From assembly GCA_000431975.1 (NCBI GenBank), contig HF988447.1, positions 12,036 through 45,867 on the forward strand: 33,832 nt of DNA, in the 5' to 3' direction. Source of the DNA: Prevotella sp. CAG:924. Its GTDB lineage: Bacteria; Bacteroidota; Bacteroidia; Bacteroidales; Bacteroidaceae. How positions within the stretch are numbered: position 1 is the stretch's first letter; each line of letters starts with the position of its first letter. Made by a program: the position numbers and the translations under genes. Shown here one piece after another: positions 15,233 to 23,137 of the stretch. The notes under the pieces are model-generated. The model saw nothing but the letters and a program-made list of their open reading frames with translations. It had not been told where the DNA came from and did not search any database.

Positions 15233-17401
15233 TTATTCTAGTTGAAGGACACACACTTCACCCTTCTTCACACGACGGCCGGGTTCAAGGCTCTGTTTCA
15301 CTACCTTTCCCTTACCGATAATATTGCACTTCACGCCACGCGACTCTAGGAGATATACCGCATCGCGTGCTCCCATGCCATGCACGTCGGGGATGTAATG
15401 CTTCGAGAGCTCGTTGCGACGGTTGAGCTGTACATAATTGTGCTGACGCACCGAGCTGCCCCACACCATCGACTGACGGGCTGGATTGACCGTGAAATCA
15501 GTACGTGTCTTGATACCCAATACTCCAAGTACATAGTCCGCAGCAAGGATATTGCCGCTTTTCACGTCTGGAACCAGAATCGACGTAGAGTCGTAGGCGG
15601 CCTTTACATCGAGCTTGATGTCCTTGGCCATGATACCTTCGGCGATGTGATGGAACACCAGACCGCTCATGCCGCCTCCAGAGGCAGGCAGGCCGCTCTT
15701 CTGAATGCAGACGATGCAACTATAGCGGGGCGCATTGGAGGGGAAATAGCCGGCAAAGGACAACAGATAGTGCACACCGGCGCCCTTATATCCTGCAGAG
15801 CCCATGGCTATCTGGGCCGTTCCCGTCTTGCCCGACACCTCAAAGGAGGTAGAGCCGGCCTTACGGCCCAATCCCTGACTCACCACATGGCGCAGGATGG
15901 TCTGCATGATCTTGATCGTCTTCGGCGATGCGATCTGCTCATGTCCCTTCACCACCTGTGGCGGGAACTCCTGCACCACCTCACCGTTCTTCAGCACAGC
16001 CTTCACGAAACGAGGCTGCATCATCTTGCCGTTGTTGGCAATGGCGTTATAGAATGTAAGCGTTGAGATGGGAGGGATCTGTGTCTCATAACCGATGCTC
16101 ATCCAAGGCAATGATGTCTTGGGCCAGTTCACATACTGGCCACGTGAGTTTTTCTTCGGCATGCGCACACGGGCTGATGTGGCACCGACGATAGGAATAT
16201 GAAGGTCGGCCGTCAGTCCCGTACGGTAGATGCCACGCACGAACTTCTCAGGATTATTGTGATAGTATTCATCAATGATACGGCTCACTCCCACATTGGA
16301 GCTCACCTCCAGCGTATGGGGCAAGGTCATCACGCCATAGCCGCCGCTGCGCCAGTTGTGGTCACGCATCTCACGACCATACATCGGCCACACTCCGCCA
16401 CCCGTGTCCACGATTTTTGTCGTGTCGCAGTATCCGTCTTCCAACACCGTCATTATCGATGCCGTCTTGAACACAGAGCCTGGCTCAAGCAGATCGCTCA
16501 CGGCATGGTTCTTTATCTCACGATATTCGCCATCGACACACTTCTCCAGATTGACGATGGCCTTAATGTCACCCGTAGCCACTTCCATGACAATGGCCAC
16601 GCCGACATTACCATTGATCTTTTTCAGCTCATCAAGTACGGAACGCTCTGCCAGGTCCTGGATGTCCACATCTATTGTAGTAAGGATATCACCGCCGTTG
16701 ATGGGGGGAGTGTCCATGATATCGAGGAACTTGTTAAGCACCTTACGACGGTGCACGATACCATCACTACCCCGCAGGATGGAATCGTAGCTCAGCTCCA
16801 GTCCGCAACGTGGCGTGCGGCCATTGTCCTTCATGGCATACATGTCACCCACCGTACGCAGGGCCAACGATCCGTTGGGGCGTACGCGAGCGTTAAGCTC
16901 CTCGTTATGGAATCCGCTCTTCAATGCAGAGAGACGGAATACAGGAAGCTCTTTCACCTCCATATACGTATTGTAGTCCACACGATAGGGCCATATAGGC
17001 CAGTGACGTTTCAACTTCTCACGTCCCTTCTCAATGTCGCGCTTGAATTCCGCCGCACTCTTCTCCGGGAAAATACGATGAAGGCCCTCATAGATGCTGT
17101 CACTCTTCACATTCCACAAAGAGTCATTACCTGCTTCCTTGAGCTGCTTGAAGTCCATGAACATCTTGAATTCTGGCAGCGAGGAAGCCAGCAGTTCACC
17201 ATCACAACTGAGGATATTGCCACGTGCCGGATCCACGCGCACGCTGTCGCGCTTCACACGGTCGGCGACAGCCGTCCAATAGCTGCGCTTCACCGTCATG
17301 AGATAACCTGCACGGGCCACCACCGCAAATGCTATCACTGCCAGGACAACTGCAATGGCACTGTAACGGGGCATTATCTTATCGTATTTAAACTTACTCA
17401 T
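15233..17401 (-). CDS. ftsI: Septal penicillin-binding protein FtsI with C-terminal PASTA domain
   Basis: Class B PBP, the septal transpeptidase paired with FtsW. It is 722 residues long. One N-terminal membrane anchor lies at about 13-36. The dimerisation/pedestal region follows, with DPARGNILSCDGELLASS. Active-site motifs are SVFK (309-312, Ser nucleophile), SSN (367-369) and KTGT (525-528). The C-terminal region (about 667-722, IPDVHGMGARDAVYLLESRG...) is a single PASTA repeat. E. coli FtsI is 588 residues and lacks PASTA; SpoVD/PBP2X-type proteins and many Bacteroidota FtsI proteins have it. It sits between the ftsL-like gene and murE. Confidence 0.94.
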   Translation of the reverse strand: MSKFKYDKIMPRYSAIAVVLAVIAFAVVARAGYLMTVKRSYWTAVADRVKRDSVRVDPARGNILSCDGELLASSLPEFKMFMDFKQLKEAGNDSLWNVKSDSIYEGLHRIFPEKSAAEFKRDIEKGREKLKRHWPIWPYRVDYNTYMEVKELPVFRLSALKSGFHNEELNARVRPNGSLALRTVGDMYAMKDNGRTPRCGLELSYDSILRGSDGIVHRRKVLNKFLDIMDTPPINGGDILTTIDVDIQDLAERSVLDELKKINGNVGVAIVMEVATGDIKAIVNLEKCVDGEYREIKNHAVSDLLEPGSVFKTASIMTVLEDGYCDTTKIVDTGGGVWPMYGREMRDHNWRSGGYGVMTLPHTLEVSSNVGVSRIIDEYYHNNPEKFVRGIYRTGLTADLHIPIVGATSARVRMPKKNSRGQYVNWPKTSLPWMSIGYETQIPPISTLTFYNAIANNGKMMQPRFVKAVLKNGEVVQEFPPQVVKGHEQIASPKTIKIMQTILRHVVSQGLGRKAGSTSFEVSGKTGTAQIAMGSAGYKGAGVHYLLSFAGYFPSNAPRYSCIVCIQKSGLPASGGGMSGLVFHHIAEGIMAKDIKLDVKAAYDSTSILVPDVKSGNILAADYVLGVLGIKTRTDFTVNPARQSMVWGSSVRQHNYVQLNRRNELSKHYIPDVHGMGARDAVYLLESRGVKCNIIGKGKVVKQSLEPGRRVKKGEVCVLQLE

Positions 17402-17433
17402 TCTTTCTTATGTTAAGGACCCCTTATGGACTG

Positions 17434-17973
17434 TTATCGAACGTCCTCCTCGGGGACCTGTATAATATAAGGTGGCTGACTGGCGATCTTCAATACGGAG
17501 TCCTTGTTGTTTTGCAGCATATTAAGCGCATTGCTCTCACGGCTTCTTTCCGTGATCTGACTCTTACTCGAGAGCGCCTTATATTTTGCATCCTGCAACT
17601 GTCTCTGCAGATGATCAATCTTAATGATATTCTGCTGACAGGCATAACGGTTGCTGATATACAGAATGGCAAAGAGAGCTATCAACAAGATCAGCCAAAT
17701 CTGGCGACGGATAGCTGCCGTATTGAGGATGTCTCCACCCAGGATTTTCCGCAAGGTCTGGCTGCTCGAAAACGGCAGCTCACCTTCATGCACCTGTTCA
17801 CGGATCACATCCTGTAAAGAGGGCCTGCCCGTCGCATCATCTTGCGAAGGCTGTGCCGTCGTCTGGTCGTCCTGCGGCTTCTGTGTCTTCTCTGTACCCG
17901 AGACATCGGCAGGATCTCCGGCTTCCTTCGCAGTATGGGCGTCCGTATTTATCTTGTCCTTATCGTCTGACAT
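17434..17973 (-). CDS. FtsL-like cell division protein
   Basis: A 179-residue bitopic membrane protein in the ftsL position, between rsmH and ftsI. The first 60 or so residues are low-complexity and polar, rich in Asp, Gln, Thr and Lys, and probably disordered. A conserved-looking cytoplasmic stretch follows (SLQDVIREQVHEGELPFSSSQTLRKILGGDILNT, about 52-85). Then comes one membrane segment (about 91-110, IWLILLIALFAILYISNRYA) and a short coiled coil (about 115-165). FtsL sequences diverge strongly, so the assignment rests on topology, size and position. In FtsL the coiled coil binds FtsQ and DivIC/FtsB and helps activate FtsWI. Confidence 0.8.
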   Translation of the reverse strand: MSDDKDKINTDAHTAKEAGDPADVSGTEKTQKPQDDQTTAQPSQDDATGRPSLQDVIREQVHEGELPFSSSQTLRKILGGDILNTAAIRRQIWLILLIALFAILYISNRYACQQNIIKIDHLQRQLQDAKYKALSSKSQITERSRESNALNMLQNNKDSVLKIASQPPYIIQVPEEDVR

Positions 17974-18028
17974 TATTCCTTTTCTTTCTTAATATGTTCT
18001 GTTCATTCTTTTAGAGAGCTGCCGGTTC

Positions 18029-18946
18029 TCACACCTTCTCTGCGACACGCAACTTCGCACTGCGACTTCTCGGATTACGCTCCTGTTCCTCAGCGCTTGG
18101 CACGATCACCTTATTATTTACAGGGCGAAGCGGCGAGGAGTTACGACCGAAGAAGTCGGTTGTCTTCTTTCCTTCGGCATTACCGGCCCGCACCATATTC
18201 TTCACCATGCGATCCTCAAGCGAGTGGTAGGTGATCACACTCAGACGGCCACCCGGCCGGAGCAGCTCTGCCGCAGCGGCAAGCATTTCCTTCAACGCTT
18301 CCATCTCTTGGTTCACCTCTATGCGAAGGGCCTGGAACACGCGGGCCATGTCTTTTTTCTCACGGCCTCGCTGCAAGGTAGGTCCGACGACCTCCTTCAA
18401 GTCCTCCGTCGTAGCGATCGGCTTCAGCTGACGGGCCTTCACCACCGCAGCAGCCATACGGCGCGACTGTCGGAATTCGCCATAGAGATAGAAGATATCA
18501 GCCAACTGCTCTTCCGTATATTCATTGACGACATCTGCCGCCGTACGATGTCCTTCCTTATTCATACGCATGTCGAGCGGAGCATCCTCAAAACGGAACG
18601 AGAAGCCTCGGCTCTCATCATCAAAGTGATGGGACGACACGCCCAAATCAGCCAACAGGCCGTCGATGGCCTCAACGCCATAAAAGCGCATCCAATTGCG
18701 CAGATAACGAAAATTGGAGCGCACGAACGTAAAACGGGGATCGTCGATGGCATTACGCGCGGCATCGGCATCCTGGTCAAAACTGTAAAGATGACCGCCT
18801 TCCCCCAAACGGGAAAGCAGCTCACGGGAATGGCCACCTCCTCCGAAGGTGACGTCCACATAAATACCGTCGGGCTTGACGGCAAGCTCGTCTATGCTCT
18901 CATGGAGCAGCACTGGCACGTGATAAGTCTCTGCTGTCTTTATCAT
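18029..18946 (-). CDS. rsmH: 16S rRNA (cytosine-1402 N4) methyltransferase RsmH
   Basis: SAM-dependent methyltransferase acting on C1402 in the 16S rRNA decoding centre (formerly MraW). It is 305 residues long. The N-terminus reads YHVPVLLHESIDEL and the SAM loop is YVDVTFGGGGHSRELLSRLGEGG (about 30-52). Other family blocks are IDGLLADLGVSSHHFDDESRGFSFRFEDAPLDMRM, ELLRPGGRLSVITYHSLEDRMVKN, and the arginine-rich end NPRSRSAKLRVAEKV. It is the first gene of the dcw transcript here because no mraZ precedes it. Confidence 0.96.
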   Translation of the reverse strand: MIKTAETYHVPVLLHESIDELAVKPDGIYVDVTFGGGGHSRELLSRLGEGGHLYSFDQDADAARNAIDDPRFTFVRSNFRYLRNWMRFYGVEAIDGLLADLGVSSHHFDDESRGFSFRFEDAPLDMRMNKEGHRTAADVVNEYTEEQLADIFYLYGEFRQSRRMAAAVVKARQLKPIATTEDLKEVVGPTLQRGREKKDMARVFQALRIEVNQEMEALKEMLAAAAELLRPGGRLSVITYHSLEDRMVKNMVRAGNAEGKKTTDFFGRNSSPLRPVNNKVIVPSAEEQERNPRSRSAKLRVAEKV

Positions 18947-19008
18947 TGGCTCTCAAAGGGATAGCATCCCGTCATTCACATACATCTCTAACAACCTGTT
19001 TTCGGTGC

Positions 19009-19016
19009 CAAAGTTA
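19009..19016 (-). promoter_or_regulatory. Candidate -7 box of the dcw promoter
   Basis: On the minus strand, TAACTTTG matches TAnnTTTG 63 bp before the rsmH ATG. The -33 position (about 19037-19040) reads TGGG rather than TTTG, so this promoter would be weak or activator-dependent. It is the best candidate I found for driving the rsmH-to-gatB/yqeY genes. Confidence 0.5.
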
Positions 19017-19506
19017 CACAAAATTCGTCACATAGCCCCACCTTTCCTTCATTTTTTATTTGCTCCCTGCTCTTAAAATTTTCTGCCATCCGCATAGCCT
19101 CCGTCACCGGCAATGTGAAGACATGCCTCTTCTCCACGGTCGCATTCCTTTTACCTGACCTCTCGAGGCCAGCCGACAGCCTCCTGCCAGCATAGGGAAG
19201 GAGCCCGCATGAATTGCAAAAAGGACAGCATTGGCTCCTATCGGTCACAGTCGCCATAGGACAGCCCGCACCTGTTGGGCGACCGGCAAAAACATTGACA
19301 CCCTGCGCCCTAACGTGAGCTGCCCGGATGCCCGGATAATTAATTTCAAGACGTTGAATTCCAGATATTTACAACACGCATAGAGTACATTCCGCCCGGT
19401 TTTCCTTCCGTGGACAGATGGCAGGATACGAGGCCATCCGACAGATATCCGCTAAAATAGATGTTAACATACCCAAGCCACAATTTATAGCAGACTACAT
19501 TAATAT

Positions 19507-19562
19507 AAAAGGAAAGAAGTTTCCTTTTTGTATGCCGTAAAAACGGAAAAATAAATATTTCC
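19507..19562. repeat. Three adjoining small inverted repeats
   Basis: AAAAGGAAA (19507-19515) pairs with TTTCCTTTT (19520-19528) around GAAG and is followed by T and G. CCGT (19535-19538) pairs with ACGG (19543-19546) around AAAA. GGAAA (19545-19549) pairs with TTTCC (19558-19562). The first and third share the GGAAA/TTTCC arms. They lie 35-90 bp upstream of the glsA -7 box. They could be protein-binding sites, or an attenuator-like stem if a transcript starts further upstream. Confidence 0.45.
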
Positions 19563-19596
19563 TTTCAAAAAGTGAATGTTTTAGAAAAAGATGTAT

Positions 19597-19604
19597 TATT
19601 TTTG
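19597..19604 (+). promoter_or_regulatory. -7 box of the glsA-glsB-ung promoter
   Basis: TATTTTTG matches TAnnTTTG and is followed by GCAC. It lies 53 nt before the glsA ATG. No good TTTG is seen 19-21 nt upstream, so the -33 element is weak. Confidence 0.5.
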
Positions 19605-19656
19605 CACATTGATAGATTATCTGGTGGGAAACGACCTGCCCGTATGAGTAAAAGAC

Positions 19657-20484
19657 ATGAGTGATTATCAGGAGAAAACCATAGATCTAGACAGGATTCT
19701 TCACGACAAGATGGGCAGCAAGGCCCGCTATGTGCCCCGTATGGCTATAACGTGGCTAAAACACATTGCCCACGAGGACGAAGTGAACGACTTCTTATGG
19801 AAGCACCGTGACATCCAGGGCACCCCTTGGCTTGAAGCCTGCGTGAAATATCTGGACATGAAACTTGAGCTCGTCGGTACGGAAAATCTTCCCGACCCCA
19901 ACGACGGCAAGCTCTACACCTTTGTAAGCTGCCACCCCCTCGGCGGCATCGACGGCGTGGCTCTCGGCTCTATCATCGGGCGTCACTACGACGGCCGTTT
20001 CCGTTATCTGGTCAACGACCTTCTTATGAACCTACCGGGACTGGCACCTCTTTGCATCGGCATCAACAAGACCGGCAAGCAGGCGCGCGACTTCCCCCGT
20101 ATGGTGGAAGCCGGATTCCAAAGCGATAATCATATTCTGATGTTCCCTGCCGGACTCTGCTCACGCAAGATCAACGGCGAGATACACGACATTCCCTGGA
20201 CAAAGACGTTTATCTCAAAAAGCGTAGAATACCATCGCGATGTGGTGCCCATCCACTTCGGAGGACGCAATTCCGAGCGCTTTTACCGCATCGCCAATCT
20301 ATGCAAAGCCCTACATCTGAAATTCAATGTGGCTATGCTCTTCCTCGTCGACGAAATGTATCGCCAACGTCATAAAAGTTTCCGCGTAGCTTTCGGAAAG
20401 CCCATCCCCTGGCAGACCTTCGACAAGTCAAAGACTCCGAAGGAATGGGCCAGAATAGTTGAAGACGAGGTTTACAAATTATAA
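19657..20484 (+). CDS. glsA: PlsC-type lysophospholipid/glycine-lipid O-acyltransferase
   Basis: A 275-residue acyltransferase of the PlsC/glycerol-phosphate acyltransferase fold. The catalytic histidine-aspartate pair is HPLGGID (93-99), with five residues between instead of the usual four. The substrate-binding block FPAGLCSRK is at 163-171. No clear membrane segment is seen. Paired with the GNAT protein 12 bp downstream, it matches the O-acyltransferase/N-acyltransferase arrangement of ornithine-lipid (OlsA/OlsB) and Bacteroides glycine-lipid (GlsA/GlsB) genes. The predicted role is the second acylation, forming the diacylated amino lipid. The symbol is inferred from pairing and family. 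The ATG at 19644 is followed quickly by a stop, so 19657 is the start. Confidence 0.75.
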   Translation: MSDYQEKTIDLDRILHDKMGSKARYVPRMAITWLKHIAHEDEVNDFLWKHRDIQGTPWLEACVKYLDMKLELVGTENLPDPNDGKLYTFVSCHPLGGIDGVALGSIIGRHYDGRFRYLVNDLLMNLPGLAPLCIGINKTGKQARDFPRMVEAGFQSDNHILMFPAGLCSRKINGEIHDIPWTKTFISKSVEYHRDVVPIHFGGRNSERFYRIANLCKALHLKFNVAMLFLVDEMYRQRHKSFRVAFGKPIPWQTFDKSKTPKEWARIVEDEVYKL

Positions 20485-20496
20485 AACAAACCAATA

Positions 20497-21492
20497 ATGA
20501 TGGAACAGGAAATCATCCAACCTATCGACAAGGCTCTGCTCAAGAGCGAGCTTACCCCTGAGCGGCAGCTTCGCATGACGAACAAGAGCCACAATGAAAT
20601 CTATGTCATCACCGCACAGAACGCGCCCAACGTGATGAAGGAAATCGGGCGTCTGCGCGAGATCGCCTTTCGCACTGCCGGAGGTGGCACAGGCAAGTCG
20701 ATGGACATCGATGAATTTGACACCATGGAGAACGGATGCCGACAGCTCATCGTCTGGAATCCGGAGGCCGAGGAGATCATCGGCGGCTACCGCTATCTCT
20801 TCGGTGGAGACTGGAAGATAGACGAGAACGGACAGCCTATTCTGGCAACCAGCCACATGTTCCATTTCTCCGAAAAGTTCATGAAGGAATACGCGCCCTA
20901 CACCGTTGAGCTGGGACGCAGTTTCGTATCGCTCGATTATCAGAACGTCCGCAAGAACACGAAGTCGATCTTCGCACTCGACAACCTGTGGGATGGCCTC
21001 GGAGCCCTTACCGTCATCAATCCTCACTGTAAGTATTTCTTTGGAAAGATGACGATGTATCCCTCCTACATCCGCCGTGGCCGCGATATGATCCTCTATT
21101 TCCTGAAGAAGCATTTCGACGATAAGGATAAGCTCATCATCCCCATCAAGCCACTGAAGATCGATACGCCCGAGGAAGAGCTTGCCCAGATCTTCACCGG
21201 CGAAGACTTCAAGAGCGACTACCGTATCCTCAACCACGAGATCCGACAGTTGGGTTACGACATTCCACCCCTTGTGAACGCATATATGAATCTCAGCCCG
21301 ACGATGAAGCTCTTCGGCACAGCCATCAACTACGGATTCGGCGATGTGGAAGAGACTGGCATCCTTATCAATGTCGATGAGATCTTTGAGGAAAAACGCA
21401 TCCGGCATATCAACTCTTTCATCAAAGAGCATCCCGAGGCACTGAATATCACCAGTGGTGCCAACAATCTCATTTTTAAAGAAAAGAAATGA
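20497..21492 (+). CDS. glsB: GNAT-family N-acyltransferase (OlsB/GlsB-like, 'hemolysin' family)
   Basis: A 331-residue GNAT-fold protein of the type often labelled putative hemolysin. The acyl-transfer core is seen as MKEIGRLREIAFRTAGGGTGKSMDIDEFD (about 47-75), LIVWNPEAEEIIGGYRYLFGGD, and TVELGRSFVSLDYQ. In the OlsB family this domain transfers a 3-hydroxyacyl group from acyl carrier protein to an amino acid. In Bacteroides the homologue uses glycine, yielding N-acyl glycines such as commendamide. The region TMYPSYIRRGRDMILYFLKKHF follows the core. It lies 12 bp after the O-acyltransferase, and its stop overlaps the ung start by 4 nt (ATGA). The amino-acid substrate cannot be read from the sequence. 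Confidence 0.78.
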   Translation: MMEQEIIQPIDKALLKSELTPERQLRMTNKSHNEIYVITAQNAPNVMKEIGRLREIAFRTAGGGTGKSMDIDEFDTMENGCRQLIVWNPEAEEIIGGYRYLFGGDWKIDENGQPILATSHMFHFSEKFMKEYAPYTVELGRSFVSLDYQNVRKNTKSIFALDNLWDGLGALTVINPHCKYFFGKMTMYPSYIRRGRDMILYFLKKHFDDKDKLIIPIKPLKIDTPEEELAQIFTGEDFKSDYRILNHEIRQLGYDIPPLVNAYMNLSPTMKLFGTAINYGFGDVEETGILINVDEIFEEKRIRHINSFIKEHPEALNITSGANNLIFKEKK

Positions 21493-22154
21493 ACGTCAGC
21501 ATAGAGCCTACATGGAAAGAGCAGCTGCACGATGAGTTTGACAAGCCTTATTTTGTCCGACTCACACAAGCCGTACACAAAGAGTATGCGCAAGGGCCGT
21601 GCTATCCTCCCGGACGCCTGATCTTCAACGCTTTCAATCTATGCCCGTTTGACCGGGTGAAAGTGGTCATCATCGGTCAGGATCCCTATCATGAGCCGGG
21701 ACAGGCCATGGGGCTCTCTTTCTCCGTACCGCAAGGCATCGTCATGCCCCCGTCACTGGTCAACATCTTCAAGGAGATCCAGCAAGACCTTGGCACGCCA
21801 ATGCCTGTAAGCGGCGATCTCACACGCTGGGCCGAGCAAGGGGTGCTGCTGCTGAACGCTACCCTCACCGTGCGTGCCCATCAGGCCAACAGCCACCAGC
21901 CCCTCGGCTGGAGCCAGTTCACGGATGCCGCCATCATGGCCCTCAACGCACACAGGAGCGGCATCGTCTATATGCTGTGGGGAGGCTATGCCCGCAGCAA
22001 GCGCAGTCTGATCGACGCCTCACGCAATCTGATCCTCGAGTCGGTCCATCCCTCACCATTATCGGCCAACAGAGGCGGCTGGTTCGGCATGCACCAGTTC
22101 TCGCGCTGCAATGCCTACCTGCAGCAGCAGGGCGAGCAGCCCATAGAATGGTAA
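21489..22154 (+). CDS. ung: Uracil-DNA glycosylase (family 1)
   Basis: Removes uracil from DNA as the first step of base excision repair. It is 221 residues, the standard length. The water-activating loop is GQDPYH (63-68, Asp65 catalytic), followed by GLSFSVP. The uracil-recognition region LLLNATLTVRAHQANSH (120-136) and the minor-groove loop HPSPLSA (187-193, catalytic His187) are intact. Its start overlaps the end of the GNAT gene in an ATGA, so translation is probably coupled. dut, the partner that keeps dUTP low, lies about 1 kb downstream under its own promoter. Confidence 0.96.
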   Translation: MNVSIEPTWKEQLHDEFDKPYFVRLTQAVHKEYAQGPCYPPGRLIFNAFNLCPFDRVKVVIIGQDPYHEPGQAMGLSFSVPQGIVMPPSLVNIFKEIQQDLGTPMPVSGDLTRWAEQGVLLLNATLTVRAHQANSHQPLGWSQFTDAAIMALNAHRSGIVYMLWGGYARSKRSLIDASRNLILESVHPSPLSANRGGWFGMHQFSRCNAYLQQQGEQPIEW

Positions 22155-22239
22155 CCGCCCTCCCCATGCAAAACATAAATATGCCAAAAGGCAGGACTGA
22201 CTGCGACCGATAAAGGACGGTCACAACATTATCACGACA

Positions 22240-22845
22240 ATGAAAAGAGACGAGCTTCATATTCTTCAGATCGGCAATGTACTGGTATCCCCCGACATCA
22301 TCACCGAATATTTTTGTTGTGACCTCGATGCCTGCCATGGCGCATGCTGCATCGAAGGAGATGCCGGCGCGCCCGTCACCCTCGATGAGATCGGTGAGCT
22401 GGAGCAATGCCTCGACACCGTATGGCCCGACCTGTCCGCCCAGGCACAAAGCGTCATCGACCATCAGGGAGTGGCCTACACCGACCGCGACGGCGAGCTG
22501 GTGACAAGCATTGTCAACGGCAAGGACTGTGTGTTCACCTGCTACGACGACCATGGCTGCTGCCTCTGCGCACTCGACCGGGCCTGCCGCCAGGGACGCA
22601 CCACATGGCCGAAGCCCGTCTCATGTGCGCTCTACCCTATCCGGGAAAAGCGTTTCACCGCCGACCTCACCGGCATCAACTACAACCGTTGGGACATCTG
22701 CCGGCCGGCCGTCAGCAAAGGCCGCGAGCTGGGCTTGCGCGTCTATCAGTTCCTCAAGGAGCCTCTCATCCGGCGCTTCGGTGCCCCTTGGTACGAAGAG
22801 CTCTGTGAGGTTGCCGACCAGATACTCATGGAGCTGGAAGACTAA
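22240..22845 (+). CDS. Cysteine-rich DUF3109 family protein
   Basis: A 201-residue protein with 14 cysteines. The first group is CC (26-27), C32 and CC (36-37) in FCCDLDACHGACC. Others are C57 and the cluster C97, C101, CC 107-108, C110 and C116, then C129 (KPVSCALYPIR) and C154 (WDICRPA). The pattern fits DUF3109, related to the YkgJ-type putative zinc- or iron-cluster-binding proteins. No signal peptide is seen, so it is probably cytoplasmic. It starts 85 bp after ung with no promoter seen, so it may share that transcript. Its function is unknown. Confidence 0.8.
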   Translation: MKRDELHILQIGNVLVSPDIITEYFCCDLDACHGACCIEGDAGAPVTLDEIGELEQCLDTVWPDLSAQAQSVIDHQGVAYTDRDGELVTSIVNGKDCVFTCYDDHGCCLCALDRACRQGRTTWPKPVSCALYPIREKRFTADLTGINYNRWDICRPAVSKGRELGLRVYQFLKEPLIRRFGAPWYEELCEVADQILMELED

Positions 22846-23089
22846 GCGTTGTCGGTCTTCCTTTTCTCGGAAAGCCCGTCATAGGTCCGTCCCCTTTGGA
22901 TGAAGCGTGTTTTTTATGATCTTCCACATGCCCAGATCTCCAAAGGCTGCTCTCGCTTGTCGCTTTCCTTCCCGTTCTTCATCTGTCCGCCCGACGGTCT
23001 CCCTCAACTGCCATAGACCCGTTGTTTTCCAAAAAGTTAGACTAAAGCCGACATACACGAAAGCAAAGGTCACAATAAATCTAAATTTC

Positions 23090-23120
23090 TTTCTTGTCTC
23101 ACACTTTTTCCGTAATTTTG
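23090..23120 (+). promoter_or_regulatory. Promoter of dut
   Basis: TTTC (23090-23093), a 19-nt spacer and TAATTTTG (23113-23120) fit the Bacteroidota promoter with one mismatch in the -33 box. The element lies 17 nt before the dut ATG, so the leader would be only about 10 nt. Its boxes are identical to those of the recO promoter. Confidence 0.65.
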
Positions 23121-23137
23121 TAGCTAAATATTCTCTT

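Larger units (their letters stand above)
18947..19656. other. Long non-coding gap between rsmH and glsA
   Basis: These 710 bp lie between divergent transcripts. I see no credible gene; MraZ, usually encoded before rsmH, is absent. Contents: a minus-strand -7 box near rsmH (19009-19016); a 9-bp tandem duplication TGCCCGGAT sharing one base (19321-19337); an AT-rich half from about 19450 onward with stacked hairpins (19507-19562); and a plus-strand -7 box before glsA (19597-19604). The half near rsmH is richer in G+C and has one 89-codon minus-strand frame (18988-19257) that looks spurious. Confidence 0.6.

Noticed and set aside
18988..19257. An 89-codon minus-strand frame upstream of rsmH, with a CPFCNSCG cysteine group
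   Set aside because: It covers the rsmH -7 box, has no resemblance to MraZ or any family I know, and has an even, unbiased composition. Probably chance.
19321..19337. Tandem duplication TGCCCGGAT as a possible MraZ box or regulator site
   Set aside because: Only two copies sharing a base, more than 370 bp from rsmH, and unlike the known MraZ repeats.
22846..23137. Upstream in-frame extension of dut
   Set aside because: The extra 77 codons do not resemble dUTPase and contain the promoter. The start at 23138 gives a standard-length protein.
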